Positions 8,750 through 17,970 of a stretch of 64,000 bases of DNA are shown piece after piece. A program made the position numbers and the translations under genes. The stretch is taken from contig JAQWHI010000020.1 of NCBI GenBank assembly GCA_029249445.1, positions 1 through 64,000 on the forward strand, written 5' to 3'. This DNA comes from Crocinitomicaceae bacterium. Lineage in GTDB: Bacteria > Bacteroidota > Bacteroidia > Flavobacteriales_D > Crocinitomicaceae. Below the pieces are notes generated by a model, which saw nothing but the letters and a program-made list of their open reading frames with translations, ran no database searches and was not told where the DNA came from. The stretch's first letter is position 1. Each line of letters starts with the position of its first letter.

Positions 8750-9523
8750 ATGAAATGTAGCTTGTTTTTATTTGTAGCTTTTTTTGGTTTAGTTACCACT
8801 GCACAGGTAAATGAAGTGGATGATCAGGGAAGAAAGCAAGGTAAATGGGAGAAACTGTATGAAGGAACACGAGTTTATATGTATCGCGGTCAATTCAAGG
8901 ACGACATCCCGGTTGGAAAATTCGTCTATTTTTATAGGTCACAGAAAGTCAAGGCTGTAATTAATCACAATGTGGTTGAAACGGGAAGATCTGTTGCATT
9001 TTACTATCACGAAGAGAATGGGAAGACAATGAGTTACGGAATTTATCGTAACATAAAAAAAGATAGTGTATGGACCAATTTCACACCATCCGGAAGATTG
9101 AGTTCAACAGAGACATTTAAAAATGGAGAATTGGATGGAATAAAGTCTATTTATTTCATTCCCGACCTTCGAAGCGACAGATCAATAGTGGTTTCTACGA
9201 CGATGAATTATTCGGATGGAGCTCTAAATGGAGCGTATCAGGAGTTTTTTCTATCGAAACGATTGAAGCGTCGCGGTCAATTTGAAAATAACCAACGGGT
9301 AGGTGCTTGGGAAGCATTTCATGCCAATGGGAACCGAAGTTCTACTGTGCGCTATAATGATGGAGTAAAGCATGGTTATACTATTGCCTATGATACCTCT
9401 GGCAAGAGGATTGGAGAGCAGATGTATCATTTTGGCAAACGCATACAGGGGAAGCGACTTGAAAATCTTTTGAAACAATTGGAAGAGAAAGGGATCAATC
9501 CATATACGATGGAGGCGAAATAA
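8750..9523 (+). CDS. Secreted MORN-repeat-variant protein (YwqK-like)
   Basis: This 257-residue protein has an N-terminal signal peptide (CSLFLFVAFFGLVTTAQ). The rest is a series of short beta units of the MORN_2/YwqK type, such as GKWEKLYEG, GRLSSTETFKNGELDG and GAWEAFHANGNRSS. These repeats are common in Bacteroidota envelope proteins and have no settled function; the YwqK antitoxin label in databases should not be read as a function here. It starts 2 nt after the phosphatase stop, so it is in the same operon. Confidence 0.8.
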   Translation: MKCSLFLFVAFFGLVTTAQVNEVDDQGRKQGKWEKLYEGTRVYMYRGQFKDDIPVGKFVYFYRSQKVKAVINHNVVETGRSVAFYYHEENGKTMSYGIYRNIKKDSVWTNFTPSGRLSSTETFKNGELDGIKSIYFIPDLRSDRSIVVSTTMNYSDGALNGAYQEFFLSKRLKRRGQFENNQRVGAWEAFHANGNRSSTVRYNDGVKHGYTIAYDTSGKRIGEQMYHFGKRIQGKRLENLLKQLEEKGINPYTMEAK

Positions 9524-9558
9524 TCGTTACCTTCGTTGCCGACCAAACCCGAATAACA

Positions 9559-10236
9559 ATGCGAACCTATCTTCAAATTACAGCTGCAATAGTAGTTTTT
9601 TTTATCGGATTCACTTCTTGCAAGCAAGAGCCGCGGGCTCAGTTTTATTTCGAATACTTCGGTTTTGACGAAGGACTGTATGTTATATACGATGTTATTG
9701 AAATGAATCATGACGACACAGTTGGTGTTCATGATACAATTGAATACCAATTGAAAACTGTTTGGGGACCGGTTTTTGTGGACAATGAAGGACGCAATGC
9801 GAGAGAGTTTAAGCGGTTTACTAGACTGAACCCTTCCTATGATTGGGTACTTGCTGACCTATGGACGGGGCTCTTCGTTGGAAATCGTGCCGAACTTATT
9901 GAAGAAAATCAGCGTATTGTTAAGCTTGTATTTGCTCCAGAATTGAACAAGCTTTGGAATGCAAATGCATACAATATGATGGGGAAGCGCAGTTGTTATT
10001 ATCGAGATATTCATGAGGAGGCAACAATTAATACTGCGTCATTTGATTCAACCCTTGTTGTAGAGATCGATGAATATTATTCTCTGATTGATACGGTTCA
10101 CAATTATGAGATGTACGCAAAAAATATTGGCCTGGTTTATTCTCACTTTGTTGACAATCATTTTCAGATTGGAAATTCAACAATAGTAAAGGGAATCGAA
10201 TATTTTCACACCTACAATTCACACGGCTACGAATAG
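9559..10236 (+). CDS. Lipoprotein of unknown function
   Basis: The 225-residue product begins with a lipoprotein signal (hydrophobic stretch AAIVVFFIGF followed by TSC at the lipobox, then KQEP). The mature part is rich in beta-type segments and aromatic residues. I recognise no domain. It follows the MORN-repeat gene by 35 nt on the same strand and could be co-transcribed. The sequence shows nothing further about its role. Confidence 0.75.
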   Translation: MRTYLQITAAIVVFFIGFTSCKQEPRAQFYFEYFGFDEGLYVIYDVIEMNHDDTVGVHDTIEYQLKTVWGPVFVDNEGRNAREFKRFTRLNPSYDWVLADLWTGLFVGNRAELIEENQRIVKLVFAPELNKLWNANAYNMMGKRSCYYRDIHEEATINTASFDSTLVVEIDEYYSLIDTVHNYEMYAKNIGLVYSHFVDNHFQIGNSTIVKGIEYFHTYNSHGYE

Positions 10237-10309
10237 GAGGTTGTGTTCTTTTTTCTTTCAAAATGATAAGATCAATGGTTAACTGCCATGAATTATTTAG
10301 ATTCGTGAT

Positions 10310-11428
10310 ATGAAAATTGTTTTGTTCTCTACTTTTTTCCCATTTCGTGGAGGTATTGCTCAATTTAGTGCAATGCTTTTTCGTGCGATCGAAAAGAAAA
10401 ATGACGTCAGGGCGTTTACATTCAAGAGACAATATCCAGCTGTTTTATTTCCTGGAACTTCTCAGTATGTTTCTGATGATGATGCCGCAGATCCGATTGA
10501 TGCGGTTCGTGTATTGGATTCCATCAATCCGATTACTTTTAAAACAACGGCCAAAAAGATAAATGCCTTTGATCCAGAAGTCTATATTTCGCAGTATTGG
10601 ATGACGTTTTTCGGTCCTGCTATGGCAGGAGTTCAAAAACGCTTGAAAAAGGACATGAAACGAATTTGTATTGTTCACAATATGATTCCGCATGAGAAAC
10701 GTTTTTTTGACACTCCAGCAAATCGAATGTTCCTGAAAAATAACGACGGATTTGTAGTTATGAATAATACGGTTCGCGATGATTTGTTGACGCTTAAGCC
10801 AGATGCAAAATACCTTGAGCTCCAGCATCCAGTATACAACCAATTCGGAGAAAACAAAGACCGAAATGATGCACTCAAAGAGCTTAATTTACCAACGGAA
10901 AATAACTATTTGCTCTTTTTCGGGTTTATTCGTGAATACAAAGGCTTGGATTTGCTGATTGAAGCATTGAGTAAATTGCCCAAAGCCTATCATTTAATCG
11001 TTGCTGGTGAGGTCTACGGTTCTTTTGATTCGTACGCTGATATTATCAAGAAAACGAACACATCTGATCGAATTCATTTGTTCAATGAGTACATTCCAGA
11101 TACAGATGTAAAAACATATTTTTCAGCGGCAGATGTTTGTGTTTTACCATATAAGAGTGCTACACAGAGTGGTATTACTGCTATTTCATACCATTTTGAA
11201 TTACCAGTAATTGCAACCGATGTTGGAGGGTTGAAAGAAAATACAGAGCATTTAAAGACTGGATTGATTGTCGAATCGCCGAAAAGTGAATTAATTGCAG
11301 ATGCCATTCGAAGTTATTTTGATCAAGGTCTTTATGCATCGATGTCCCAGACTATTGCAGATCAAAAAAACGAGAATTCGTGGGAAAGTTTCGCTGAAAA
11401 AATAATTGCTTTTTCGAAAGAGTTGTAG
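10310..11428 (+). CDS. Glycosyltransferase family 4 (GT-B)
   Basis: This 372-residue protein has the GT-B layout of group 1 glycosyltransferases. The N-terminal Rossmann half opens with KIVLFSTFFPFRGGIAQFS, including the glycine-rich acceptor loop. The C-terminal half has LLFFGFIREYKGLDLLIEAL and the donor-binding segment PVIATDVGGLKE, with SATQSGIT where many relatives have an E-x7-E motif. It is likely cytoplasmic and builds a surface polysaccharide or glycolipid. The ATG at 10310 gives the expected start, and TAGATTCG, one mismatch from the TAnnTTTG promoter motif, ends 4 nt before it. Confidence 0.88.
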   Translation: MKIVLFSTFFPFRGGIAQFSAMLFRAIEKKNDVRAFTFKRQYPAVLFPGTSQYVSDDDAADPIDAVRVLDSINPITFKTTAKKINAFDPEVYISQYWMTFFGPAMAGVQKRLKKDMKRICIVHNMIPHEKRFFDTPANRMFLKNNDGFVVMNNTVRDDLLTLKPDAKYLELQHPVYNQFGENKDRNDALKELNLPTENNYLLFFGFIREYKGLDLLIEALSKLPKAYHLIVAGEVYGSFDSYADIIKKTNTSDRIHLFNEYIPDTDVKTYFSAADVCVLPYKSATQSGITAISYHFELPVIATDVGGLKENTEHLKTGLIVESPKSELIADAIRSYFDQGLYASMSQTIADQKNENSWESFAEKIIAFSKEL

Positions 11429-11518
11429 TCGGAACCAATTTAAGGTTGTTGATTTTCCTTGGTTTGTCACTGTGTAAACAAGATGCCTAAATTCTTGGCT
11501 AAATAGAGCGCATTTCAG

Positions 11519-11549
11519 TTGACTTTAATAAAGGTAAAGTCTATATTTG
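11519..11549 (+). promoter_or_regulatory. Promoter for secDF
   Basis: TTG at 11519-11521 and TATATTTG at 11542-11549 are 20 nt apart, which matches the Bacteroidota housekeeping promoter. The start codon is at 11584, giving a leader of about 30 nt. Confidence 0.7.
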
Positions 11550-11583
11550 CAGGCTTAATTAACAAATAAACTATTTTACGAAA

Positions 11584-14500
11584 ATGCGTAATAAAGGATT
11601 TTTTTGGTTTCTGACAATTTTACTTACAATAATCTGTGTGTACCAGTTGTCTTTTACCTGGGTGGCCAACAATGTTGAGAAGAAGTCTGAAAAAGAAGCT
11701 AGAGCTCGTGTGGCAGAGATGATCGAGGAGGCGAAGATGACGGACAACAAGGTAATTTTACCAAACAGTTTGGTCGAAGTAGATTTTAACGACCCAGAGT
11801 CGGAAGAGATTGCTGTGGCAGATTTAATCAACTTAAAGTTGAAAGAACAAGCTGATAAACCAGTTTTCCCAATTTTTGGTTCGACATTTAAAGAAACGAA
11901 AAGTCGTTCATTGGCCTTTGGACTTGATCTTGTAGGAGGGATGAGTGTAACCATGGAGGTTTCTATTCCAGATATGGTTCGAACATTGGCAAAAAACGAG
12001 CGCGATCAAGAGTTCAAGCGTGCCTTTGAGGCGGCAAAAGCTGACTATGAGCAGCTAGGTGGTGATTTCATTGAAATCTTCGCAGCAAAACACAATAGTT
12101 TGAATAAAGGTAGTTCGTTGGTGAGTCTCTTCTCATTCTCTGATATCGAAGAATTGGGTATGAAATCCACGGATCTAGAAGTTATTGACTTCTTGAAAGA
12201 TAGAGAGGAAAAGTCGATGGCGGGTGTTGAAGAAATCATGAACCGCCGGATCAATCAATTTGGTGTTGCTCAACCAAACATCCAAATTGATCCAGACAAC
12301 AATCGAATTTATATTGAATTACCAGGTGTGCAGGATGAGGCAACTGTTGCAGCAAAGTTGAAGTCAACGGCAAACTTGCAGTTTTATGAAACTTGGAGAT
12401 TACAAGAAATTCAAGGGGCTTGGGCTCAGGCACATCAACTTTCTTTAACACCATACACGGAGTCTTCAATTGAAGATGTTTTGGAAGATGAAGTTATTGC
12501 CGATTCTTCTGAAATCGTATCAAATGAATCCGATACAGCTTCTGTCGATGAGTCGCTTGATGAACTTGATTTGGACGATTTATCCAGCCTGGGAGAGGGA
12601 GAAGACAGTGAGAAAGGATTGGCATCATTGGCGCAGCCTTATGGTGAGCAATTGTTTGTTCGTATTGAAAATAAAGGTGCGGTAGACCAATTATTGAAAC
12701 GTCCAGATATTAAATCGAAATGGCCGCAAACACTCAGTTTTATGTGGGGGGCCGAGTCGGTTCAAGCTGGCGAGAACAAAGAGACGGGGTACGTACTCTA
12801 TGCAATTAAAATTCCTGCCGACGGAAAAGCTAAAGTAGGAGGGAAAGACGTAAAACGAGCGGATGCTGGAATTGATCCCGAAACAGGAGAGAGAACAGTT
12901 GACATAAAAATGTCTGAAGAAGGAGATGCAAAGTGGGGACAGATGACCACTGCGAATGTCGGTAATATTGTTGCCATCACGATGGATAGTTTAGTCTACA
13001 GTGCACCATTGGTTAACGAGCCCATTAAAGGTGGTCGTACTCAGATTTCAGGAACGTTTACAATTGATGAAGCGAAAGACCTAGCAGGATTGTTGAATGG
13101 TGGAGCATTGCCCGCACCTTGTGTGATTAAAGAGCAAACCAGAGTTGGTCCAACGATTGGTGCTGAAAACTCTGCAGCAGGTTTAATGTCATTTGGTATT
13201 GCTCTGTTACTTGTATTTGTTTACATGATTTTCTATTATGGAAAAGCAGGAATCGTCGCCGATATTGCATTGTTTGCAAACATTCTTTTCATTTTTGGTT
13301 CACTCGCTTCATTTGGAGCTGTATTGACATTGGCGGGTATCGCAGGTATCGTGCTTACTATCGGTATGGCAGTCGATGCCAACGTACTTATTTTTGAACG
13401 TATACGTGAAGAACAAGCGTCTGGTAAAGATGTTAAATCTGCAATTGAGACTGGATTCAAAAAGGCCCTTTCTTCGATTATCGATGCGAACGTTACCACG
13501 CTATTGACTGCGGTTGTTTTGAAATCGTTTGGAACCGGTGCAATTGAGTCGTTTGCTACAACATTAATCATAGGTATCTTTACATCGGTATTTGCAGCAT
13601 TGGTTATTACACGTTTGTGCATAACATGGTGGATGAACAAAGGAAAGTCCATCAACTTTGAGTCAAAAATGACCAAAAATGCTTTGAAAGGATTCAACAT
13701 CAATTTTGTCGGGAAACGCAAGCGATTCTACTTGGTTTCTTCTGTGTTGGTTCTCGGAAGTATTGCAATGCTAGCAACGAAGAGTTTGAGCCCTAGCGTT
13801 GAATTCTCAGGGGGAAGAACATTTGGAGTTAAATTTGAAAATGAAGCCGGATCAAAGAAGGATTTGATTGAATCAAATTTGAATAAAGTATTGATTGAAG
13901 AAGACGGTAAAGTGGCTTCTACATCTATCAAAACCAAAGGAAATAACTACTTCTTGGAAATCACAACGAACTTTATGCAAGATTCAGACTCGTCAAGTGT
14001 AGTTCAAGAGAAAGTGGAAGAAGGTTTGAGACTGGCAGAAGCTGAGGTTGGAACTTTTAAGGTTCAAGAAACACGAACGGTTTCTGATAAGATTGCAAGC
14101 GAACTTGGAGAGTCGTCATTGCTTGCGATTGTTCTTTCATTGGTAATTATCTTCGGATATATTTTATTGAGATTTGGAAGATGGCAATATTCAACTGGAG
14201 CAATTATAGCAATGATGCATGATGTACTTATTGTTCTTGGTATCTTTTCTGCATTTCATGGTATTTTGCCATTCAATATGGATATAGATCAGGCATTTAT
14301 TGCCGCAATTCTTACCGTGATTGGATATTCTATTAATGATACAGTAATTGTATTCGACAGAATCCGTGAGAATTTGAGGCTTCATAAGAAGGCAAATGAG
14401 AATGAGCAAATCAATAAGTCACTGAATTCAACGCTTTCGCGGACGATCAATACATCGATGACAACCTTTATTGTGTTGCTGATTATCTTCATTTTTGGTG

Positions 14501-14664
14501 GTGCAGCAATTAAAGGATTTATCTTTGCCTTGATGATTGGTGTAATTGTAGGAACGTATTCTTCTGTATGTATTGCCACGCCAATATTGATTGATTTCTC
14601 CAGAAAGAGTAAGGACGGTCTAAAAGAAAAAGAGATTGAGAAGGTTAGCGTTGCTGAAGCTTAA
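11584..14664 (+). CDS. secDF: Protein translocase subunit SecDF (fused SecD and SecF)
   Basis: The 1026-residue protein carries SecD and SecF in one chain. It uses the proton motive force to complete export through SecYEG. An N-terminal membrane helix (about 8-27) is followed by the large periplasmic P1 domain, then SecD helices with VGPTIGAENSAAGLM and the family GMAVDANVLIFERIREE motif near 600. The SecF half begins near 700 and contains GYSINDTVIVFDRIREN near residue 915. Residues about 295-345 form an unusually acidic and serine-rich insertion in P1 that most SecD proteins lack. Fused SecDF is normal in Bacteroidota. A strong promoter precedes it and a strong terminator follows. Confidence 0.97.
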   Translation: MRNKGFFWFLTILLTIICVYQLSFTWVANNVEKKSEKEARARVAEMIEEAKMTDNKVILPNSLVEVDFNDPESEEIAVADLINLKLKEQADKPVFPIFGSTFKETKSRSLAFGLDLVGGMSVTMEVSIPDMVRTLAKNERDQEFKRAFEAAKADYEQLGGDFIEIFAAKHNSLNKGSSLVSLFSFSDIEELGMKSTDLEVIDFLKDREEKSMAGVEEIMNRRINQFGVAQPNIQIDPDNNRIYIELPGVQDEATVAAKLKSTANLQFYETWRLQEIQGAWAQAHQLSLTPYTESSIEDVLEDEVIADSSEIVSNESDTASVDESLDELDLDDLSSLGEGEDSEKGLASLAQPYGEQLFVRIENKGAVDQLLKRPDIKSKWPQTLSFMWGAESVQAGENKETGYVLYAIKIPADGKAKVGGKDVKRADAGIDPETGERTVDIKMSEEGDAKWGQMTTANVGNIVAITMDSLVYSAPLVNEPIKGGRTQISGTFTIDEAKDLAGLLNGGALPAPCVIKEQTRVGPTIGAENSAAGLMSFGIALLLVFVYMIFYYGKAGIVADIALFANILFIFGSLASFGAVLTLAGIAGIVLTIGMAVDANVLIFERIREEQASGKDVKSAIETGFKKALSSIIDANVTTLLTAVVLKSFGTGAIESFATTLIIGIFTSVFAALVITRLCITWWMNKGKSINFESKMTKNALKGFNINFVGKRKRFYLVSSVLVLGSIAMLATKSLSPSVEFSGGRTFGVKFENEAGSKKDLIESNLNKVLIEEDGKVASTSIKTKGNNYFLEITTNFMQDSDSSSVVQEKVEEGLRLAEAEVGTFKVQETRTVSDKIASELGESSLLAIVLSLVIIFGYILLRFGRWQYSTGAIIAMMHDVLIVLGIFSAFHGILPFNMDIDQAFIAAILTVIGYSINDTVIVFDRIRENLRLHKKANENEQINKSLNSTLSRTINTSMTTFIVLLIIFIFGGAAIKGFIFALMIGVIVGTYSSVCIATPILIDFSRKSKDGLKEKEIEKVSVAEA

Positions 14665-14682
14665 GTAAATCTCGACACTACT

Positions 14683-14722
14683 AAAAGCCCCAATTCTTCT
14701 TTAGAATTGGGGCTTTTTTTTC
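14683..14722 (+). terminator. Strong intrinsic terminator, probably bidirectional
   Basis: A perfect 15-bp stem (AAAAGCCCCAATTCT against AGAATTGGGGCTTTT) with a 5-nt loop is followed by a T-run. It lies between convergent secDF and the DnaQ/UvrC-like gene. The A-run on the left side lets it also work for the minus strand. Confidence 0.95.
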
Positions 14723-14753
14723 CTAACTAAAGCAAGTATGGATCAACCAATTT

Positions 14754-16127
14754 TTAGCTATAGTTAATGATTGTGTGCTTGTCGTTCTTGCGCATGAAGA
14801 GATTGAGAATGTTTCGAGCATCGCGATCATCTTGGATGATATCCAGATAGTCTATCCATTTTTCTGGTTTCATCTTCTTGAAGTGGTAGGGAGCATATCC
14901 CATTGCTCGAATAACCCCATTTTGTACAAATACCATGCTTTTTTCTCCTCGTTTACGGCCTTTGTCCAGAATATAAAATGAAGCGTTGCTCAAACTTATT
15001 TTATCAATGAAATTGTTGCAACGGGTATTGTATGAATTACTACTTTCCTCCTGAATACATGCGCCTAAGCAATTTTTTACTTGGTATTGAAAGCAGGATG
15101 CGTTCGATTTGTATAAATCACACAGTTTGGTACAGAGATCATAGTCTTCAACTATTTTATCTAGGTATTTAACGCCTTCTTTTTTTGTCGTGAATGTAGT
15201 GATTGGTAAATCGTTGGTAGAAGATGTTTTTGCAATGAATAAGCGCAAATATCCATTCTTATCAGTGTATTTAAAAAGCCCATATGGAAATGAGTTTTTT
15301 CGTAAGGTACGGTTGTATATTGGCTGGTGTTGCTTTATGAGCTGTGACTCGAGTAGGAGTGAAATTAATTCCGAACCTGTCAGTTCATATTCGATTCGAG
15401 AAATTTCTTGTTGCATTTTTATCGCCTTCTTCGTTTTTCTATTTCTAAGATGTTGGTCAATTCGTTTTCGAATATGTATGCTTTTTCCGATGTATATTAG
15501 TTGGTTGAATTCGTTAAAAAATTTATAGACACCCGTTCGATTTGGTATTTCTTCAAGATGTTCGAGATCAAGATTTGGATGGAGTCGTTTTGGATTTAGT
15601 TCCTCTTGTATTAAGGTCTGCATCTCTGCTGCATCTGCTTCCATTAACAAAGAGAACAATTTTGCTGTTGCAAAGGCATCACCTCCAGCCCTGTGGCGTC
15701 CAACTAGCTCGATACCAAGCGCACGAGTTAATTTCCCTAAACTATATGATTCATGCCCGGGAATTACTACTCTAGACGATCGAACAGTACATAGGTGTGG
15801 TCTGCGGTAGTCGTACCCTAAGGATTTAAATTCCAGCCTGAGAATTCCATAATCGAATCCTACATTATGAGCAACGAATACGCAATCTTTTGTAAATTCA
15901 ATAATTTCTTTCGCTACCTCGTAAAATTTTGGTGCATTTTCAACCATTTTGTCATTGATTCCTGTGAGTTGAACAATGAAAGCAGGGATCGGTACTTCAG
16001 GATTGATTAATGCTTGATAATTGTCAATGATATCAGTTCCATCGTGCTTGTATATGGCAATCTCAGTAATTTTTGAGGCTTTTGGGCTACCTCCAGTTGT
16101 TTCGATATCTACGATTGCGTAATGCAC
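14754..16127 (-). CDS. DnaQ-type 3'-5' exonuclease fused to UvrC-like GIY-YIG nuclease
   Basis: The 457-residue protein has two parts. Residues 1-165 are a DEDDh exonuclease with AIVDIETTGG (Asp7, Glu9), VAHNVGFDYG, and HRAGGDA carrying the His and last Asp. Residues about 200-285 form a GIY-YIG domain (GVYKFFNEFNQLIYIGKS, then HIRKRIDQHL) as in UvrC and Cho. After it comes a cysteine cluster ASCFQYQVKNCLGAC that matches the UvrC CLxYQIxxCxxPC region. The helicase-interaction and RNase H-like parts of UvrC are missing. Proteins of this kind are usually labelled DNA polymerase III epsilon-like; a DNA repair role is likely. The start is GTG at 16127, with a TACCTTTG promoter element ending 5 nt before it. 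Confidence 0.88.
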   Translation of the reverse strand: MHYAIVDIETTGGSPKASKITEIAIYKHDGTDIIDNYQALINPEVPIPAFIVQLTGINDKMVENAPKFYEVAKEIIEFTKDCVFVAHNVGFDYGILRLEFKSLGYDYRRPHLCTVRSSRVVIPGHESYSLGKLTRALGIELVGRHRAGGDAFATAKLFSLLMEADAAEMQTLIQEELNPKRLHPNLDLEHLEEIPNRTGVYKFFNEFNQLIYIGKSIHIRKRIDQHLRNRKTKKAIKMQQEISRIEYELTGSELISLLLESQLIKQHQPIYNRTLRKNSFPYGLFKYTDKNGYLRLFIAKTSSTNDLPITTFTTKKEGVKYLDKIVEDYDLCTKLCDLYKSNASCFQYQVKNCLGACIQEESSNSYNTRCNNFIDKISLSNASFYILDKGRKRGEKSMVFVQNGVIRAMGYAPYHFKKMKPEKWIDYLDIIQDDRDARNILNLFMRKNDKHTIINYS

Positions 16128-16132
16128 TGAGA

Positions 16133-16140
16133 CAAAGGTA
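16133..16140 (-). promoter_or_regulatory. -7 element of the DnaQ/UvrC-like gene
   Basis: The minus strand reads TACCTTTG, a perfect TAnnTTTG, with only 5 nt between it and the GTG start. Transcription would begin at or next to the start codon. No convincing -33 is seen. Confidence 0.5.
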
Positions 16141-16322
16141 CAAAAGGGATTTGATTCCTGCTGATAGCTTTTGACTGTAATATGAGTAATTGAGTGTTTT
16201 AATGTTAGTTTTAGTAAGGAATGAATGCGAGGAGTAGTTTTTATAATTACTTAACGTTATTATTTGAAATCTTTATCACAAGAGAATCTCAAAATTGGTA
16301 TATTTAAACAAAATAGTAAAGG

Positions 16323-16508
16323 ATGAATAAGAAAACGCAATTAATGTATCGGCTTGCTTTTGGGGTTATTATTATTGGTGGTGTCATCTTCTTTTCTTTT
16401 CGTTATCTATTAAAGGGGTCGCCTGTATTCAAAGTAATGGCGCTCGGTTTAATCGTGGCGGTTTCCTATTTGGTTGTTGATTATCTAATAAAAAAAAGTA
16501 AAGAGTAA
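16323..16508 (+). CDS. Small two-helix membrane protein
   Basis: The 61-residue product has two hydrophobic helices (about 11-29 and 36-54) and a charged C-terminus (KKSKE). It shows no family motif that I recognise. It ends 3 nt before the prohibitin-family gene, so the two are almost certainly co-transcribed and may act together at the inner membrane. The short length and lack of a known family keep confidence moderate, but the ATG and hydrophobic pattern look like a real gene. Confidence 0.65.
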   Translation: MNKKTQLMYRLAFGVIIIGGVIFFSFRYLLKGSPVFKVMALGLIVAVSYLVVDYLIKKSKE

Positions 16509-16511
16509 ATT

Positions 16512-17381
16512 ATGAATGATTTTAGAACACAAATGCCAGATTTTAATGTTGACCCACAAAAAATTGTGCGGTATGTGCTAATCGGTGTTGTTGTGCTTGT
16601 GGGTATTGTGGTATTTTTGATGTCTTGGCAGGATGTTGAGCCTGGTGAGGAAGGTTTTGTATACCGACCATATGGAGGAGGAGTTGATCAGACGCAAACC
16701 TATAATGAGGGTACCTACTTCGTTGCGCCATGGAATGAAATTATTACTTACAACATGTTACAGCAGTCAAAAACGTATACCTCTACTGTGATGGACAAGA
16801 ATGGTACAAATATTACTGTTGAAGTTGCTGTTAACTATTCTGTTCAAAAAGGCAAAAGTGCACTGCTTCATTTGGATGTGGGTAAAAACTATATTACCAT
16901 TATTGATGATAAGTCACAAGGTGCCATCAAGAAGGTAATAGGGAATTATAACTACGAAGAGGTATACAGCACAAAACGGGATGCTTTGGAGGGCGAAATG
17001 AGTGAAATTCTTAAAGCAGAATTTGCGAAGAATTATGTGAATCTGGAATATGTTGAGATAAAAGATGTCGATCTTCCAGCGAACATCGCTCGTGAAATTG
17101 TAAATAAAGAAACGCAGAAGCAAAAGAACCTTACAGCAAAAGAAAAGCAGAAAGAAGAGGAGTACCTTGCCAATGCACGAATTGAAAAATCACGTGGAGA
17201 TTCCGCTTTGATTGTATCGGCGCGCTACAAGGCCGAGGCCATCAATTTAGAGGCGCAGCAGATCTCTAAAAATCCACGATACATTGAATTGAAAAAATGG
17301 GAAAAATGGGACGGAAAAGGTTCGCCTTATGGTGAAGGTAATGTTTTCGGTTCTGGAGTTTCTATTTTGAAACAACAATAG
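16512..17381 (+). CDS. Prohibitin/SPFH-domain membrane protein
   Basis: This 289-residue protein has one membrane helix (about 20-40, VRYVLIGVVVLVGIVVFLMSW-like), then an SPFH/prohibitin domain (GEEGFVYRPYGGG, then EGTYFVAPWNEIITYN) and a long charged helical region (about 190-255). Prohibitin relatives form ring-like oligomers on the membrane and often modulate membrane proteases such as FtsH or organise membrane domains. The protein is probably anchored in the inner membrane. The upstream 61-residue membrane protein is its likely operon partner, and a terminator follows directly. Confidence 0.88.
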   Translation: MNDFRTQMPDFNVDPQKIVRYVLIGVVVLVGIVVFLMSWQDVEPGEEGFVYRPYGGGVDQTQTYNEGTYFVAPWNEIITYNMLQQSKTYTSTVMDKNGTNITVEVAVNYSVQKGKSALLHLDVGKNYITIIDDKSQGAIKKVIGNYNYEEVYSTKRDALEGEMSEILKAEFAKNYVNLEYVEIKDVDLPANIAREIVNKETQKQKNLTAKEKQKEEEYLANARIEKSRGDSALIVSARYKAEAINLEAQQISKNPRYIELKKWEKWDGKGSPYGEGNVFGSGVSILKQQ

Positions 17382-17398
17382 ATTTTAATGCACGAATG

Positions 17399-17432
17399 AA
17401 TAGGGCTCATTTATGGGCCCTATTTTTTTTTC
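17399..17432 (+). terminator. Intrinsic terminator after the prohibitin gene
   Basis: A 12-bp stem (AATAGGGCTCAT against ATGGGCCCTATT, one G-T pair) with a 2-nt loop is followed by nine or more T. Its tail overlaps the 3' end of the convergent gene at 17420. Confidence 0.92.
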
Positions 17433-17953
17433 GCATGTTTTTGGACAATTGAATTTATAAATCGCTTTTGAGCCAATCGATAGGCTGCCGTTTTTCCAGG
17501 TGCATGAATTTCAATAATTTCTTTAATTTCTTTCATTAGTATAGGGTATTTTTGCCCGAACGGAATTAGCGTATATATGGAATAGACTTGAAGCGCTACT
17601 TTATTCTCACTATTTGAAATGAAACAAATGCATTGATCAATTAGTTCAGACTCCCTATATTTTGTTTTTTCTAAGAGGCTGATGCAGCATGTCACATTTC
17701 GAAGTACTGTTTGGTTGTCTGTTTTGAATAGGGTATCTACCAAATCATTGTAGTGGTGCTCTAAGTCAAATTGTTTTGATTTTATTAAATGAACCAGCAC
17801 CCATGAAGCATATTCTTTTAATGGGTAGTTCTCAAGACGGGTTATGAGATTCAATAAAGTATTTATTTGGCATTTATTCTCGGAGAAGTATCCAATGAAT
17901 TCTTTTTTGTCTCTTGAGGTTTGAATTTCTAGTATTTTTCTACGGATATCCAT
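17420..17953 (-). CDS. HEAT-like helical repeat protein, function unknown
   Basis: The 177-residue product is almost wholly alpha-helical in pattern, with paired helices such as LLNLITRLENYPLKEYASWV and CICFISNSENKVALQVYSIY that resemble HEAT/adaptin repeats. It has no signal peptide and would be a cytoplasmic protein-binding scaffold. I recognise no catalytic motif. It has seven or so cysteines, but they are not in a recognisable metal site. A minus-strand terminator hairpin lies just upstream (17971-18007), so it probably has its own promoter; TACTTTCG near the ATG is one mismatch from the -7 consensus. Confidence 0.65.
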   Translation of the reverse strand: MDIRRKILEIQTSRDKKEFIGYFSENKCQINTLLNLITRLENYPLKEYASWVLVHLIKSKQFDLEHHYNDLVDTLFKTDNQTVLRNVTCCISLLEKTKYRESELIDQCICFISNSENKVALQVYSIYTLIPFGQKYPILMKEIKEIIEIHAPGKTAAYRLAQKRFINSIVQKHAKKK

Positions 17954-17970
17954 GACGAAAGTAACAGGTA

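Noticed and set aside
8750-9523. Toxin-antitoxin system (YwqK antitoxin name)
   Set aside because: The protein is a secreted MORN-repeat protein and there is no toxin gene next to it.
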